The notes under the pieces: generated by a model
What the model was told of the DNA's origin: nothing
Databases searched by the model: none
Seen by the model: only the letters and a program-made list of their open reading frames with translations
Shown here: positions 16,618 through 25,046 of the stretch, piece by piece
Layout: every line of letters starts with the position of its first letter
How positions within the stretch are numbered: position 1 is the first letter of the stretch
Origin: Clostridia bacterium
GTDB taxonomy: Bacteria > Bacillota > Clostridia > TANB77 > CAG-508
Length of the DNA stretch: 40,520 bases
NCBI GenBank assembly: GCA_017536685.1
Contig: JAFXGW010000033.1
Coordinates: 1 to 40,520, forward strand
Direction: 5' to 3'
Made by a program: the position numbers and the translations under genes

Positions 16618-18402
16618 ATGTTTAATATTGAAGAAGAATTAAAAAAGCTTCCTGAAAAACCAGGTGTCTATCTTATGAAAGATAAAGATGACAATGTTAT
16701 ATATGTTGGAAAAGCAGTTGTTTTAAAAAATAGAGTTAGACAATATTTTAGAAAAAATAACAAAACTCCAAGAATTGAAAAAATGGTTTCATTAATAGAT
16801 CATTTTGAATATATAGTTGTTGGTAGTGAAGATGAAGCTTTAATTTTAGAATGTAATTTAATAAAAAAATATAGACCAAAGTTTAATGTTCTTTTAAAAG
16901 ATGATAAAACTTATCCATATATAAAAGTAGATATGAAATCAGAATATCCATCTGTATTTATGACTAGAAAAATACAAAATGATGGAGCAAAATATTTTGG
17001 ACCTTATCCAAATGTTAGCGCAGCAAAAGAAATGGTAAGTTTTATCAAAGAAAAATTCCAAATAAGACAATGTAAAAATTTTAGAAATCAAGATAGAGCA
17101 TGCTTAAATTATCATATAAAAAAATGTTTAGCACCATGTATGAAATATGTTTCTAAAGAAGATTATATGAAACAAATAGATCAAATTTGCTTATTGTTAG
17201 ACGGAAAAATTGAAAGTATTATCAAAACATTAACAAAAGAGATGAATACTTATTCTATGAACTTAGAATTTGAAAAAGCAGCAGCGGTAAGAGATAGAAT
17301 TTTAGCTATTGAGAGAGTATCTGAAAAACAAAAAGTATCAAATATTTCTGAAAACAATATTGATGTTATAGGAATGTTTAAAAATGAAGTTACAGTTTGC
17401 ATTGAAATTTTCTTTATTAGAAATAGTAAAATGATAGGTAGAGAACATTATTTTTTTGACGAATTAAAAGATATGCCTGAAGAGGAAATTGTAGCTGGAT
17501 TTATAAAACAATTTTATATTGATAAAAAAGATTTTCCAAGTAAAATAATGCTAAGATACGACTTAGAAGAGAAAGATGCATTAGAAGGATGGCTTTCAAA
17601 TATTGGAAATAGAAAGGTAACTTTAAAAAGTCCTCAAAGAGGTGAAAAATTACGTTTTGTTGAAATGGCAGAACTTAATAGTAGAATAACTTTAGAAAAT
17701 AAAGTCAAAGATAAAACAGATATTTTAATAGAATTAAGAGATGTTTTAGAACTTGATGATATTCCATTTAAAATTGAAAGTTTTGATATATCGAATATTT
17801 CTGGAAACTTTATCGTAGCAGGAATGTGTGTTGCTCAAAATGGAGTTATAAAAAGAAATCTATCTAGAAGATTTAAAATAAAAACTGTTTTTGATCAAGA
17901 TGATCCAAGATGTATGCAAGAAGTTGTAACCAGAAGATTAAAACAAAGTTTAGAAAATCCTTCTGGTGGATTTGGAACTCTTCCAGATTTAATTTTAGCA
18001 GATGGTGGAATTACTCAGATAAGAGCGATAAAAGCTGCAATGAATGAGGTTGGAGTAGAAATTCCAGTGTTTGGTATGGTTAAAGATGATAAACATTCAA
18101 CAAGAGCTTTAGTTGATGAAGACAAAAATGAATTTAAAATTTCTGAAAGTTTATTCCATTTTATAACAAATCTTCAAGATGAAGTTCATAAGACTGCAAT
18201 AGAATACCATAGAAAAGTTCGTGATAAAGAAATGACGAAATCTAAACTGGATTATATTGAAGGTATAGGTGAGAAAAAAAGAACTGAACTTTTGAAAAAA
18301 TTTGGTAGTGTAAAGAAAATTAAAGAAGCAGATATTGAAGAATTAGTTAAAGTAAAAGGAATTAATGAAATATTAGCAAAAAAATTAAAGGATGAATTAT
18401 AG
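16618..18402 (+). CDS. uvrC: Excinuclease ABC subunit C
   Basis: This 594-residue nuclease makes the 3' and 5' cuts flanking DNA lesions in nucleotide excision repair with UvrAB. Domains in order are: GIY-YIG nuclease (GVYLMKD...VIYVGKA, about residues 14-95); a cysteine-bearing segment (CLNYHIKKCLAPC); and the UVR motif that contacts UvrB (LEFEKAAAVRDRI, near residue 220). The RNase H-like endonuclease follows (FDISNISG, LADGGITQI, DDKHSTRAL), and then the C-terminal helix-hairpin-helix pair (IEGIGEKKRTELLKKFGS, VKGINEILAKKL). Length and order match the family. The common AMCVF-like element reads AGMCVAQNG here. It starts at ATG after a GTGG ribosome-like site and probably forms an operon with hpt. 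Confidence 0.96.
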   Translation: MFNIEEELKKLPEKPGVYLMKDKDDNVIYVGKAVVLKNRVRQYFRKNNKTPRIEKMVSLIDHFEYIVVGSEDEALILECNLIKKYRPKFNVLLKDDKTYPYIKVDMKSEYPSVFMTRKIQNDGAKYFGPYPNVSAAKEMVSFIKEKFQIRQCKNFRNQDRACLNYHIKKCLAPCMKYVSKEDYMKQIDQICLLLDGKIESIIKTLTKEMNTYSMNLEFEKAAAVRDRILAIERVSEKQKVSNISENNIDVIGMFKNEVTVCIEIFFIRNSKMIGREHYFFDELKDMPEEEIVAGFIKQFYIDKKDFPSKIMLRYDLEEKDALEGWLSNIGNRKVTLKSPQRGEKLRFVEMAELNSRITLENKVKDKTDILIELRDVLELDDIPFKIESFDISNISGNFIVAGMCVAQNGVIKRNLSRRFKIKTVFDQDDPRCMQEVVTRRLKQSLENPSGGFGTLPDLILADGGITQIRAIKAAMNEVGVEIPVFGMVKDDKHSTRALVDEDKNEFKISESLFHFITNLQDEVHKTAIEYHRKVRDKEMTKSKLDYIEGIGEKKRTELLKKFGSVKKIKEADIEELVKVKGINEILAKKLKDEL

Positions 18403-18508
18403 AATATTTTTAAAAGATTGAGCATGACAATTTTAATAACTAATAATAAGAGAAGCTTAATAATAATGCTATGTTTAATAATTGTAAAAAGTAATTTTTA
18501 TAAAAAAT

Positions 18509-18556
18509 AAAAAGCCCCGAGGGCTAGCAGAAGTTTGCTAGCTTACTCGGGGAGTT
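18509..18556. terminator. Strong bidirectional hairpin terminator
   Basis: CCCCGAG and GGCTAGCA arms (18515-18528) pair with TGCTAGC and CTCGGGG (18536-18553), flanked by A- and T-runs on both sides. It can stop uvrC transcripts on + and the GNAT-like gene on -, whose TAA stop lies inside the hairpin. Confidence 0.85.
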
Positions 18557-19073
18557 TTTGGCAACTTTTTTCGAAAAAGGGAATTGTATGAGCATGGTAT
18601 CCATGTTCTTCTAATAGGCTTCTTGCGGGAGAGTATCCCATTGAAATTACTTGAATGACTGAGCTCTTTTTTGGAGCATAAGTTTCAAATGTTTCTAAGA
18701 GTGCTTTAAGAAGTTCTGGATTCATATACTCATAATGCATAGCCCAACTTCGAATAATGAATTGCTTACAGTAGGTTTCGAATTTTACAAATCCAATAAT
18801 CTTTTTATCAACGATTATCATGAAGATACGATACCATTGGAGATATTTTTCAAAATCGTTGAGGTTGAAATTGATTAGTTCATGATGTAGCCGCTGTTGA
18901 TCTTCTTTAGAAAAGAAATAGTTATCTTCGAAAGTAACATCAAAAGGGTTATCTTCTTCGCTTGCTATTTCTTTATTGAATAACCAATGATAACAGCTAT
19001 GTACATGAAAATTGTAAAATTCGGAGAAATCCTCTGTAGTAGCTTTCCGAAGTCGAAAAGCAGGTTTTACCAT
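18543..19073 (-). CDS. GNAT-like N-acetyltransferase, atypical composition
   Basis: The 176-residue protein begins LRKATTEDFSEFYNF, the usual first strand and helix of GNAT acetyltransferases. It continues with DKKIIGFVKFE (the strand pair before the acetyl-CoA site). It ends with SPARSLLEEHGYHAH, matching the late GNAT helix and strand (A..LyeklGF). Substrate unknown. The start ATG has a near-perfect ribosome site (GGAGGTGA) and a consensus-like promoter. Codon use differs from neighbours: it uses CGG and CGA arginine and more G/C third positions. It sits alone between uvrC and a divergent set of native genes, flanked by its own promoter and terminator. This looks like an acquired single-gene insert. 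Confidence 0.65.
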   Translation of the reverse strand: MVKPAFRLRKATTEDFSEFYNFHVHSCYHWLFNKEIASEEDNPFDVTFEDNYFFSKEDQQRLHHELINFNLNDFEKYLQWYRIFMIIVDKKIIGFVKFETYCKQFIIRSWAMHYEYMNPELLKALLETFETYAPKKSSVIQVISMGYSPARSLLEEHGYHAHTIPFFEKSCQKLPE

Positions 19074-19101
19074 AAGGTCACCTCCAAAATTTAGTACCTA
19101 T

Positions 19102-19130
19102 ATTATAACATGGTAGACATAATAATGCAA
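19102..19130 (-). promoter_or_regulatory. Promoter for the GNAT-like gene
   Basis: Minus strand TTGCAT (19130-19125), 17 bases, TATAAT (19107-19102), 29 bases before the start codon. Confidence 0.65.
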
Positions 19131-19272
19131 ATTACTTATGAACTCGCAAATAAATATATATTTTTTTAAAAATATTTTTTATTTATGTATAATTATACTT
19201 TAAATGTTACTAATAGTAATGTTAAATCGTAGTTGAAATATTTATTTTATGTTCACTAGTATAATTATAATA

Positions 19273-19301
19273 AAAATGCAGTATGTGAGATACTGCATTT
19301 T
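19273..19301 (-). terminator. Terminator of the 255-aa anchored protein gene
   Basis: AAAATGCAGTAT (19273-19284) pairs perfectly with ATACTGCATTTT (19290-19301), five-base loop; a T-run follows on the minus strand. Confidence 0.85.
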
Positions 19302-19305
19302 GGAT

Positions 19306-20073
19306 TTATTTTTTTATTGTTAGTTTTATATTTTCTGTAGGAACTTCTGTGATATTTGGAAGTATTATTGCAACACCACTAAAAATTGGTGTTTGAGTAT
19401 TTTCCGATAAAATTTTATTTTTTAAAAGTTCTAAATTTAATGAATTTTCATTTTCAATCAAATCATTAAACATGTAAATGTGTTCTATGTCTTTTGACAA
19501 AACAATTATTAAATAATAGTTTATAAAATCATTTTCTGTTAAAGTTCTCAATTCTGGGATAAGAGATTTGTACTTATTATATTCTTCATAAGAGGTTATT
19601 TTTTTATAATACAATTCATTGTTTGAAGAAAAAGATTCTAATTCTATTTCATTATAAGCAAAGAACGATTTGAAAACATTTTTTGTTCCGCGAGAATTTG
19701 AATTTGAAACGGGGACATCATTTGTTGGGGGAAATAGTCTTGCTTTACCATTTGATTCAAGAGCAGTAAGTTCTATAAAGCCAACTTCTGAAATATGTCC
19801 TGGAAGATATTTCGCTTTAACAATATCGCCAACAACCCAAGAACTTTCTTCTCCTTCAGGAAGTGCAAATTTTATTTCTGGATAAGCCTTCTTAACTTCT
19901 TCATCTTGTGGATTAATTGTGGCAATATTATCTTTAATGTGCACTATAGTTCCAATAATAGTTAAAGATGTATTTTCCGTTTGAGTTTTTTTTGAAAGAA
20001 AATAGTTAACGCCAATTCCACAACTAAAAGATACAATAATAATTGCGATAAAAATAAACAATTTCTTTTTCAT
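19306..20073 (-). CDS. 255-aa membrane-anchored or exported protein, unknown function
   Basis: I place the start at ATG 20073 (MKKKLFIFIAIII) because GGAGG lies 7-11 bases before it; an in-frame start 15 bases upstream overlaps that site. A hydrophobic segment at about residues 4-25 contains one Cys but no good lipobox, so it is likely a signal anchor. After a beta-rich stretch (IIGTIVHIKDNIATINPQ, then VVGDIVKAKYL, like a small OB/KOW-type barrel), the rest is mixed, with a NSNSRG linker and a C-terminal strand region. I recognise no family. It is monocistronic, with its own promoter and terminator, and native in codon use. Confidence 0.6.
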   Translation of the reverse strand: MKKKLFIFIAIIIVSFSCGIGVNYFLSKKTQTENTSLTIIGTIVHIKDNIATINPQDEEVKKAYPEIKFALPEGEESSWVVGDIVKAKYLPGHISEVGFIELTALESNGKARLFPPTNDVPVSNSNSRGTKNVFKSFFAYNEIELESFSSNNELYYKKITSYEEYNKYKSLIPELRTLTENDFINYYLIIVLSKDIEHIYMFNDLIENENSLNLELLKNKILSENTQTPIFSGVAIILPNITEVPTENIKLTIKK

Positions 20074-20094
20074 AGTAAATTCCTCCATAAATTA

Positions 20095-20123
20095 ATTATA
20101 ATTGTATTAAGCTAGCTTGTCTA
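20095..20123 (-). promoter_or_regulatory. Promoter for the 255-aa anchored protein gene
   Basis: Minus strand TAGACA (20123-20118), 17 bases, TATAAT (20100-20095). The rest of the 327-base gap before ispH is A/T-rich, and I see no clear + promoter or other element in it. Confidence 0.6.
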
Positions 20124-20400
20124 GATAAAATATTATCGAAATATTAATTTACAAAATATATTAATTGTGATAGTTAATAAATCTACTATATATTTGTTAA
20201 TGAACTAAAGCTATAATAAAATTGATTTTGAGTTTAATTTATAGTATAATTTAGATGATTTATAGGAGATGACAAACTGAAATAAAAATAACTTTTGAAT
20301 AATAATAAAATGTAAATTAAGAATAAAGTATAAATAATCATGAAATAAAATAAGATAATAAAATAAGATAAGATATATATTAATAGAAAGAGGAAAAATA

Positions 20401-21255
20401 ATGGAAGTTGTAGTTGGAAAATTAGCAGGTTTTTGTCCTGGAGTAGAAAATACAGTAAAAAGAGCAAAAGAAATTTTGCAAGAAAAAGGTACAGTATATT
20501 GTTTAGGAGAAATTGTTCATAATGGACAGGTTATACAGGAATTAGAAAAAATTGGAATGATAACTGTTGAAAATATAGAAGAGGTTCCAAATAATTCTTC
20601 AATTATATTTAGAGCTCATGGTGAACCTGAATATAAATATGAAATAGCAAAGCAAAAAAATCTAGAAATTTTTGATTTAACTTGTGGAAAAGTTACTGCT
20701 ATTCATAAAAAAGTTCAAAGAGAAAGAGAAGAAAGTTTTATAATTATTTTAGGAAAGAAAAAACATCCAGAAGTATTAGGCACAAAAGGTTTTTCTGGAG
20801 AAAACAGTTATATTGTAGAATCTGAAGATGATATTTTAGATGCGTACATAGAATATGAAAAAACAGAGTTGGGGAGAGTTTATGTTGTAGCTCAAACTAC
20901 AATATCAAGTAAATATTTTGATATTTTAGCCGAAGAAATTGAAAAGAATTTTATTGAAGCTGAAGTTGTTATAGATAAGACAATATGTAATGCTACAGAA
21001 ATAAGGCAAAAAGAAACTGCCGAAATAGCAAAAAAATATAACACAATGATAATAATTGGTGGAAAAAATAGTTCTAATACAAAGGAACTTGCAAAAATTG
21101 CAGAAGAAAATTGTGAAAATGTGTATTTAATAGAGACAGTTGATGAAATTAAAAATATTAATTTTTCTAATATAAGTGGTGTTGGAATTATGGCTGGAGC
21201 TTCAACTCCAAGAGAAAGTATTAATAATGTAAAAATATACATAGAGTCTTTATAA
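20401..21255 (+). CDS. ispH: 4-hydroxy-3-methylbut-2-enyl diphosphate reductase
   Basis: This is the last enzyme of the MEP isoprenoid pathway; it reduces HMBPP to IPP and DMAPP using a 4Fe-4S cluster. The 284-residue protein keeps the three cluster cysteines (Cys12 in GFCPGVENTV, Cys95 in DLTCGKV, Cys196 in KTICNAT). It also keeps the substrate-site histidines His40 (EIVHNGQV), His73 (RAHGEP) and His122 (KKHPEVLG). The C-terminal GGKNSSNTKEL and MAGASTPRESI motifs are standard. The length fits the stand-alone form, not the IspH-S1 fusion found in some Clostridia. Ribosome site AGAGGA. Presence of ispH shows that the organism makes isoprenoids by the MEP route. Confidence 0.96.
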   Translation: MEVVVGKLAGFCPGVENTVKRAKEILQEKGTVYCLGEIVHNGQVIQELEKIGMITVENIEEVPNNSSIIFRAHGEPEYKYEIAKQKNLEIFDLTCGKVTAIHKKVQREREESFIIILGKKKHPEVLGTKGFSGENSYIVESEDDILDAYIEYEKTELGRVYVVAQTTISSKYFDILAEEIEKNFIEAEVVIDKTICNATEIRQKETAEIAKKYNTMIIIGGKNSSNTKELAKIAEENCENVYLIETVDEIKNINFSNISGVGIMAGASTPRESINNVKIYIESL

Positions 21256-21309
21256 AAAATGATTCTTAAATGATGGATAAATGTAGTTATTTGTTCTGAA
21301 GTACTATAG

Positions 21310-21339
21310 TTGACACCAAAGAGTTTGATGTGATATAAT
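21310..21339 (+). promoter_or_regulatory. Promoter for the first Cys-tail gene
   Basis: TTGACA (21310-21315), 18 bases, TATAAT (21334-21339) with TGTGA before the -10 box (extended -10-like). Confidence 0.7.
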
Positions 21340-21388
21340 ATTTAAGCATTTTTTACAATGTAGAAAGCAAATTAGGAGTGGTAACTAT

Positions 21389-22057
21389 ATGAAAAAAAAG
21401 ACAACGGACCCTAACAAAATCGCAATCGAGAATTTCTTGGTTGCCAATGAACTGAAGCAGGCTGTGGAGGAGTACTTTGCCAGTGATTTCGTACAGAAAC
21501 GGCTGAATGCAGGCTATGAACAGCTTTTGATTGAGCTGATCGAGGTCGATGAAGCGGTTCCGAAAGAATTGGATGAGCTGGCAGAAGAGGCTGCTCAAAA
21601 GGTGGATCTTTCCAGAGATGAATTCAAGGCTGAAGCTTTGGAAATTTTCTGCGAAGGATTTACTCAAGTTTTCCAGCCGGCTACTTTGTTCATCAACATC
21701 AACTCTATGCTGCTGGAGCTTCTGCAGAATCATGAAAATGAGGAGCTGATTCTGCTGGTTGAAGGAGCAATGGAAGATATTCGCGAAAGAACTCGCGAGA
21801 GATTCCACGTGCTTTTGATGCTGCTTTGGAATGGCATGCCTATGGAATTGGCTGAGAAATTCATGAAGCATGAGCTGCATGCAGTGGAAGTCAGAATGAT
21901 GACACCTTCTGAATGTGAAGAAGGCGATGAGTCTGATGAAGAATGCAATGAGGAGGGCAAGAGTAATCATCGTCACTGTAATGGTGAATGTGGTGGCAAT
22001 TGCAACTGCAAAGAAAAAGATGACTGCGAGGATGCAGGTCGCTGTCTGCGAGAGTAA
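21389..22057 (+). CDS. Helical protein with cysteine-rich C-terminal tail (222 aa), unknown
   Basis: The first 170 residues are acidic and helical, without a signal peptide or membrane segment. The last 47 residues carry eight cysteines (176, 186, 197, 201, 205, 207, 213, 219) with His and acidic residues, including HCNGECGGNCNC. Such spacing suggests metal binding, as in metallothionein-like tails. I know no family with this layout. A related protein follows at 22347 with the same plan. Base composition is striking: one 60-base line here (21541) is 52% G+C against 25% in neighbouring ispH, and codons such as CTG, GTG and CGG are common. Ribosome site AGGAG lies 10 bases before ATG. It has its own promoter and hairpin. 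It is probably acquired. Confidence 0.65.
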   Translation: MKKKTTDPNKIAIENFLVANELKQAVEEYFASDFVQKRLNAGYEQLLIELIEVDEAVPKELDELAEEAAQKVDLSRDEFKAEALEIFCEGFTQVFQPATLFININSMLLELLQNHENEELILLVEGAMEDIRERTRERFHVLLMLLWNGMPMELAEKFMKHELHAVEVRMMTPSECEEGDESDEECNEEGKSNHRHCNGECGGNCNCKEKDDCEDAGRCLRE

Positions 22058-22112
22058 GGTGCAAATGCAATAACTCTGCAGATGAGTAAGAAAAATTAAA
22101 CTTCTAAAAATG

Positions 22113-22146
22113 AGAATGCCACTAGGAAACTGGTGGCATTCTTGCA
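22113..22146 (+). terminator. Hairpin after the first Cys-tail gene
   Basis: AGAATGCCACTA (22113-22124) pairs with TGGTGGCATTCT (22131-22142), one G-U pair and a 6-base loop. The tail is only moderately T-rich. Confidence 0.7.
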
Positions 22147-22270
22147 TTTAACAATTATAATTGGCGACGTGAAATTGAAACTTTCGACGATGATTTAATT
22201 TTTTAGAACTAAGATTAATTTTTATAATAATATATTATTTAAATATATATGATTCATAATAATATACGAT

Positions 22271-22299
22271 TTGACGTAAAATATTAAGAGTGCTATAAT
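22271..22299 (+). promoter_or_regulatory. Promoter for the second Cys-tail gene
   Basis: TTGACG (22271-22276), 17 bases, TATAAT (22294-22299). The following bases AGATTGGCATT nearly repeat those after the TATAAT upstream of the methyltransferase gene (23332-23337, then AAATTGGCATT). Confidence 0.7.
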
Positions 22300-22346
22300 A
22301 GATTGGCATTGAAAAATGTAATTTGAAAAAAGGAGTGAGATTCACT

Positions 22347-23075
22347 GTGTGTGAAAACAACCGGACTCCGGAACAAACCTTTGAGATGGCAACAGCCTTC
22401 TACGAGATGATTGGAGTCACCGAAAAAATCGAGGGGTTTTTAAACTCCGAGTATGTGGCAAGCTATGTTGCCGAGTTCGCAATTCAATGTAAGGAGGCTG
22501 TATACAAGGTTATTAATAACCAGAAAGCAGAACTTCTTGCAAAGCTGGAGGCACGTAGCTATAACTATGATCTAGAAGACTTTTTGCAAGATTTCCCTGT
22601 CAACTTCAAGATTTACTTGTACACGGAACATGTAGAAGTTCTGATGGGCTATAGCATGGAAGTGCAGGCAATTAAGGGCATGATGCATATGGCCCTGGAT
22701 AATGAAGTCAGCATACTGATGCGCTTGGTTGCTGATGTCTGCAACATCCTTACAGAAGTCCATATCTGCAGTACTTATGATATGCTTGAAGGGCTGGAGG
22801 ACTCGGACGAAGAGAATGTTACTGACGAGCAGCCAGTTACCAGTGAGAACTGTGGCAAAAGAGCAGAATGTATGTGTGAAGAACTGTGCAAGGAACTTGG
22901 GCAGTGCCCCACTGGAAAGGAATTTCATTGTAACGGCAAAGGCAATGCAAATGGAGAGTGCGATTGCCCCTGTGCAGATGCCTGTTGGCCCGAAGCAGGA
23001 CAATATCCTTGCGAAGAGCTTAGTTTCTACGTTATTCCTCCTGAAGGCGGTTGCTGTGAACGTGGTGTAAGCTAA
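22347..23075 (+). CDS. Second helical protein with cysteine-rich tail (242 aa), unknown
   Basis: I choose the GTG at 22347 because AAGGAG lies about 11 bases upstream, the same layout as in the sister gene; an in-frame TTG at 22323 precedes the ribosome site. An acidic helical part of about 165 residues has segments similar to the sister protein (GFLNSEYV against EYFASDFV). It is followed by a 74-residue tail with 13 cysteines, including CMCEELC, HCNG, CDCPC and a final CC pair. The HCNG element occurs in both proteins. Composition and codon use are G+C-richer than the native genes, with CGG arginine and GCC alanine. Metal storage, redox or structural disulfides are all possible. A peptide-natural-product precursor is less likely, since no modifying enzyme is near. 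Confidence 0.65.
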   Translation: MCENNRTPEQTFEMATAFYEMIGVTEKIEGFLNSEYVASYVAEFAIQCKEAVYKVINNQKAELLAKLEARSYNYDLEDFLQDFPVNFKIYLYTEHVEVLMGYSMEVQAIKGMMHMALDNEVSILMRLVADVCNILTEVHICSTYDMLEGLEDSDEENVTDEQPVTSENCGKRAECMCEELCKELGQCPTGKEFHCNGKGNANGECDCPCADACWPEAGQYPCEELSFYVIPPEGGCCERGVS

Positions 23076-23132
23076 ATTATCACAAATCTCGAAACGAAAA
23101 TTCTGAAGTAAGTTCATTCCGAAATAATCGCG

Positions 23133-23164
23133 GTGCTATGGAAGTAAATTAACTTTCATAGCAC
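23133..23164 (+). terminator. Terminator of the second Cys-tail gene
   Basis: GTGCTATGGAAGT (23133-23145) pairs with ACTTTCATAGCAC (23152-23164), one G-T pair, followed by TTGTTCATTT. Confidence 0.75.
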
Positions 23165-23171
23165 TTGTTCA

Positions 23172-23202
23172 TTTAATAGGAAAGTTCTCTTTTCCTATTA
23201 AA
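23172..23202. terminator. Second tandem hairpin
   Basis: TTTAATAGGAAA (23172-23183) pairs with TTTCCTATTAAA (23191-23202), right behind the previous hairpin. It may be a backup terminator or a transcript stabiliser. The rest of the 375-base gap to 23451 holds a TATAAT (23332-23337) for the next gene, with no good -35 box. Confidence 0.55.
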
Positions 23203-23450
23203 TAAAATGCTTCGCATGACTGTTGTACACAAATTTTATTACATAAATACATATTTATTTAAAAAGAAATGAACTTTTAGACTAATTTACATAATTTTTA
23301 ATAAACTCTTTATTTTAAGAAAAAAATGTAGTATAATAAATTGGCATTAGATTTTTATACTGTAAAAGAAAATTTTGATAGAGTTTAGTACAACGTTAAA
23401 TAAAAATATAAAATCAAATTACAAAAATATAATATATAGAAGGAATAAAT

Positions 23451-24314
23451 ATGGAAGTAGCAAAAAACTGGAAAGATTATGAAATTTTAGATATGTCTGA
23501 TGGAGAAAAACTAGAAAGATGGGGAAATGTTATTTTAATAAGACCAGATCCACAAATAATTTGGAAAGAAAAAACATTTCCGGAAAAATGGAAAACAGCA
23601 AATGCTAGATATGCAAGAAGTTCTTCTGGTGGAGGCGGATGGAAATATAATAAAAAGATGCCTGAAAATTGGCAAGTTAAGTATAATGATTTAACTTTTA
23701 ATATTAAGCCAATGGGATTTAAACATACAGGATTATTTCCAGAACAAGCTGTTAATTGGGAATGGATGATAAACAAAATAAAATCTTCTGGAAGAAAAGA
23801 TATAAAAGTATTAAATCTTTTTGCTTATACAGGAGGAGCTACTGTAGCATGCGCTTATGCAGGTGCGTCTGTTTGTCATGTGGATAGTTCAAAAGGAATG
23901 GTTGCTTGGGCAAAAGAAAATATAGTTTCATCGGGGCTTGCAGAAAGACCAGTTAGATTTATTATAGATGATGTTACAAAATTCGTTCAAAGAGAAATAA
24001 GAAGAGGAAACAAATATGATGCTATAATTATGGATCCGCCATCTTATGGAAGAGGAAAAAATGGTGAAGTATGGCAATTTGAAAATAATATTTCTGATTT
24101 AGTTGAACTTTGTGAACAAGTATTATCAGATAATCCATTATTCTTTTTAATAAATTCATATACAACAGGAATTTCTTCAAAAGTTCTTGAAAATATATTA
24201 AGTTTAAAACTTAGAAGAAAAAATGGAAAATTGTCATCAGGAGAAATTGGACTTCCAATGAAAGATTCATGTTTAGTACTTCCTTGTGGCATTTATGGAA
24301 GATGGGAAAAATAA
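23451..24314 (+). CDS. Class I SAM-dependent methyltransferase, RlmI/RlmK-like
   Basis: The 287-residue protein has an N-terminal beta part (EILDMSDGEKLERWGNVILI) and a Rossmann methyltransferase core. The core has motif I LNLFAYTGGATVACAYAG (about residue 120), an acidic residue after the second strand (CHVDSSKGMV), and motif IV MDPPSYGRGKNGEVW. The DPPSYGRG motif is typical of the rRNA cytosine C5 methyltransferases RlmI and RlmK, so it probably methylates 23S rRNA or another RNA. Compared with RlmI it lacks the N-terminal PUA domain, and the catalytic cysteine cannot be assigned with certainty. Native in composition, lying between two atypical insert blocks. Confidence 0.8.
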   Translation: MEVAKNWKDYEILDMSDGEKLERWGNVILIRPDPQIIWKEKTFPEKWKTANARYARSSSGGGGWKYNKKMPENWQVKYNDLTFNIKPMGFKHTGLFPEQAVNWEWMINKIKSSGRKDIKVLNLFAYTGGATVACAYAGASVCHVDSSKGMVAWAKENIVSSGLAERPVRFIIDDVTKFVQREIRRGNKYDAIIMDPPSYGRGKNGEVWQFENNISDLVELCEQVLSDNPLFFLINSYTTGISSKVLENILSLKLRRKNGKLSSGEIGLPMKDSCLVLPCGIYGRWEK

Positions 24315-24357
24315 AGCATTGATATAAAAATAAATTAGATTATAATTATTGAAATGT

Positions 24358-24385
24358 AAAGAGCAGGCTTTTAGACCTGCTCTTT
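24358..24385 (-). terminator. Terminator of receiver-like gene 1
   Basis: AAAGAGCAGG (24358-24367) pairs with CCTGCTCTTT (24376-24385); the TAA stop of the minus-strand gene lies in the loop. Confidence 0.85.
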
Positions 24386-24922
24386 GTTTGTATTTTGATT
24401 GTTACTACCCAAATAGTTTTTTAAAAGATTGTGCAATTCATGTTTGTTATGTGCATGACCAATTACGAAGTTAGTGTATTCCAGAATCTGTTGATTTCTC
24501 TTTTTGTCTTCTTCGTATTTTGTATGAATTGTAGAAGCTACTGAAAAAATAAAGGAGTTTCGCATATAGCTTTTACTATATTCCGCATAAGATGGGAATA
24601 GAAAATCCTTATATTCTTTTAAATAGTCTTCAACTGAAGAAAAAACAAAAACTGGAGTACTACTTTGAGCTGCAGCCAACTTGTAGAGGAACCTATAACC
24701 AGCATATTGATCTGGCAGCGTTCTATCAAGAGGTCTGTATTCAAAGAATTGGATATCTAAAATGATGAAATCAAATTCGGATAATCTTTGTTTTCTGAAA
24801 CAGACATTTACAGCGTCAAGGTAATTGTTTACATGTACATAATCAGTGATGCCATTTTTTTGAAGAACTAGGATAGCATCTTCGAGTTTATATTTATTAT
24901 CCTCGATGATTAGTACTTTCAC
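24371..24922 (-). CDS. Receiver-like (CheY-type) single-domain protein, paralogue of 25032-25574
   Basis: The start is GTG 24922, with ribosome site GGGAGGGA just before it; this gives MKVLIIEDNK, aligned with the paralogue. The protein has 183 residues. The first half looks like a response-regulator receiver domain: IIEDN acidic pocket, FDFIILDIQF with the phospho-acceptor-like Asp, and STPVFVFSS with the conserved Ser/Thr strand. The usual lysine near the end is not obvious. The second half has its own conserved motif FLFPSY and, near the C-terminus, FVIGHAHNKHEL. No DNA-binding output domain and no kinase gene lie nearby. It has its own promoter and terminator and more G/C-rich codons than native genes. 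I suggest a stand-alone or degenerate signalling protein. Confidence 0.65.
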   Translation of the reverse strand: MKVLIIEDNKYKLEDAILVLQKNGITDYVHVNNYLDAVNVCFRKQRLSEFDFIILDIQFFEYRPLDRTLPDQYAGYRFLYKLAAAQSSTPVFVFSSVEDYLKEYKDFLFPSYAEYSKSYMRNSFIFSVASTIHTKYEEDKKRNQQILEYTNFVIGHAHNKHELHNLLKNYLGSNNQNTNKEQV

Positions 24923-24975
24923 TTTATCCCTCCCATTCATGAGTGTAAAAGATTAATGAGTAACAATCGACCAAT

Positions 24976-25004
24976 ATTATAACACAAAAAAACCAAAAAT
25001 ACAA
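24976..25004 (-). promoter_or_regulatory. Promoter for receiver-like gene 1
   Basis: Minus strand TTGTAT (25004-24999), 17 bases, TATAAT (24981-24976). Confidence 0.65.
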
Positions 25005-25017
25005 ATGAAAGAAATAG

Positions 25018-25046
25018 AAAAAAGCAGGTGGTTAGCCTGCTTTTTT
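25018..25046 (-). terminator. Terminator of receiver-like gene 2
   Basis: AAAAAAGCAGG (25018-25028) pairs with CCTGCTTTTTT (25036-25046); the TAA stop again lies in the loop. Confidence 0.85.

Noticed and set aside
21389..23075. Peptide natural-product precursors with long leaders and Cys-rich cores
   Set aside because: No lanthionine, radical-SAM, cyclodehydratase or transporter gene is near, and the helical parts are much longer than usual leaders.
21353..23117. Long minus-strand open frames opposite the Cys-tail genes
   Set aside because: They mirror the codon bias of the plus-strand genes, lack ribosome sites and have no protein-like pattern.
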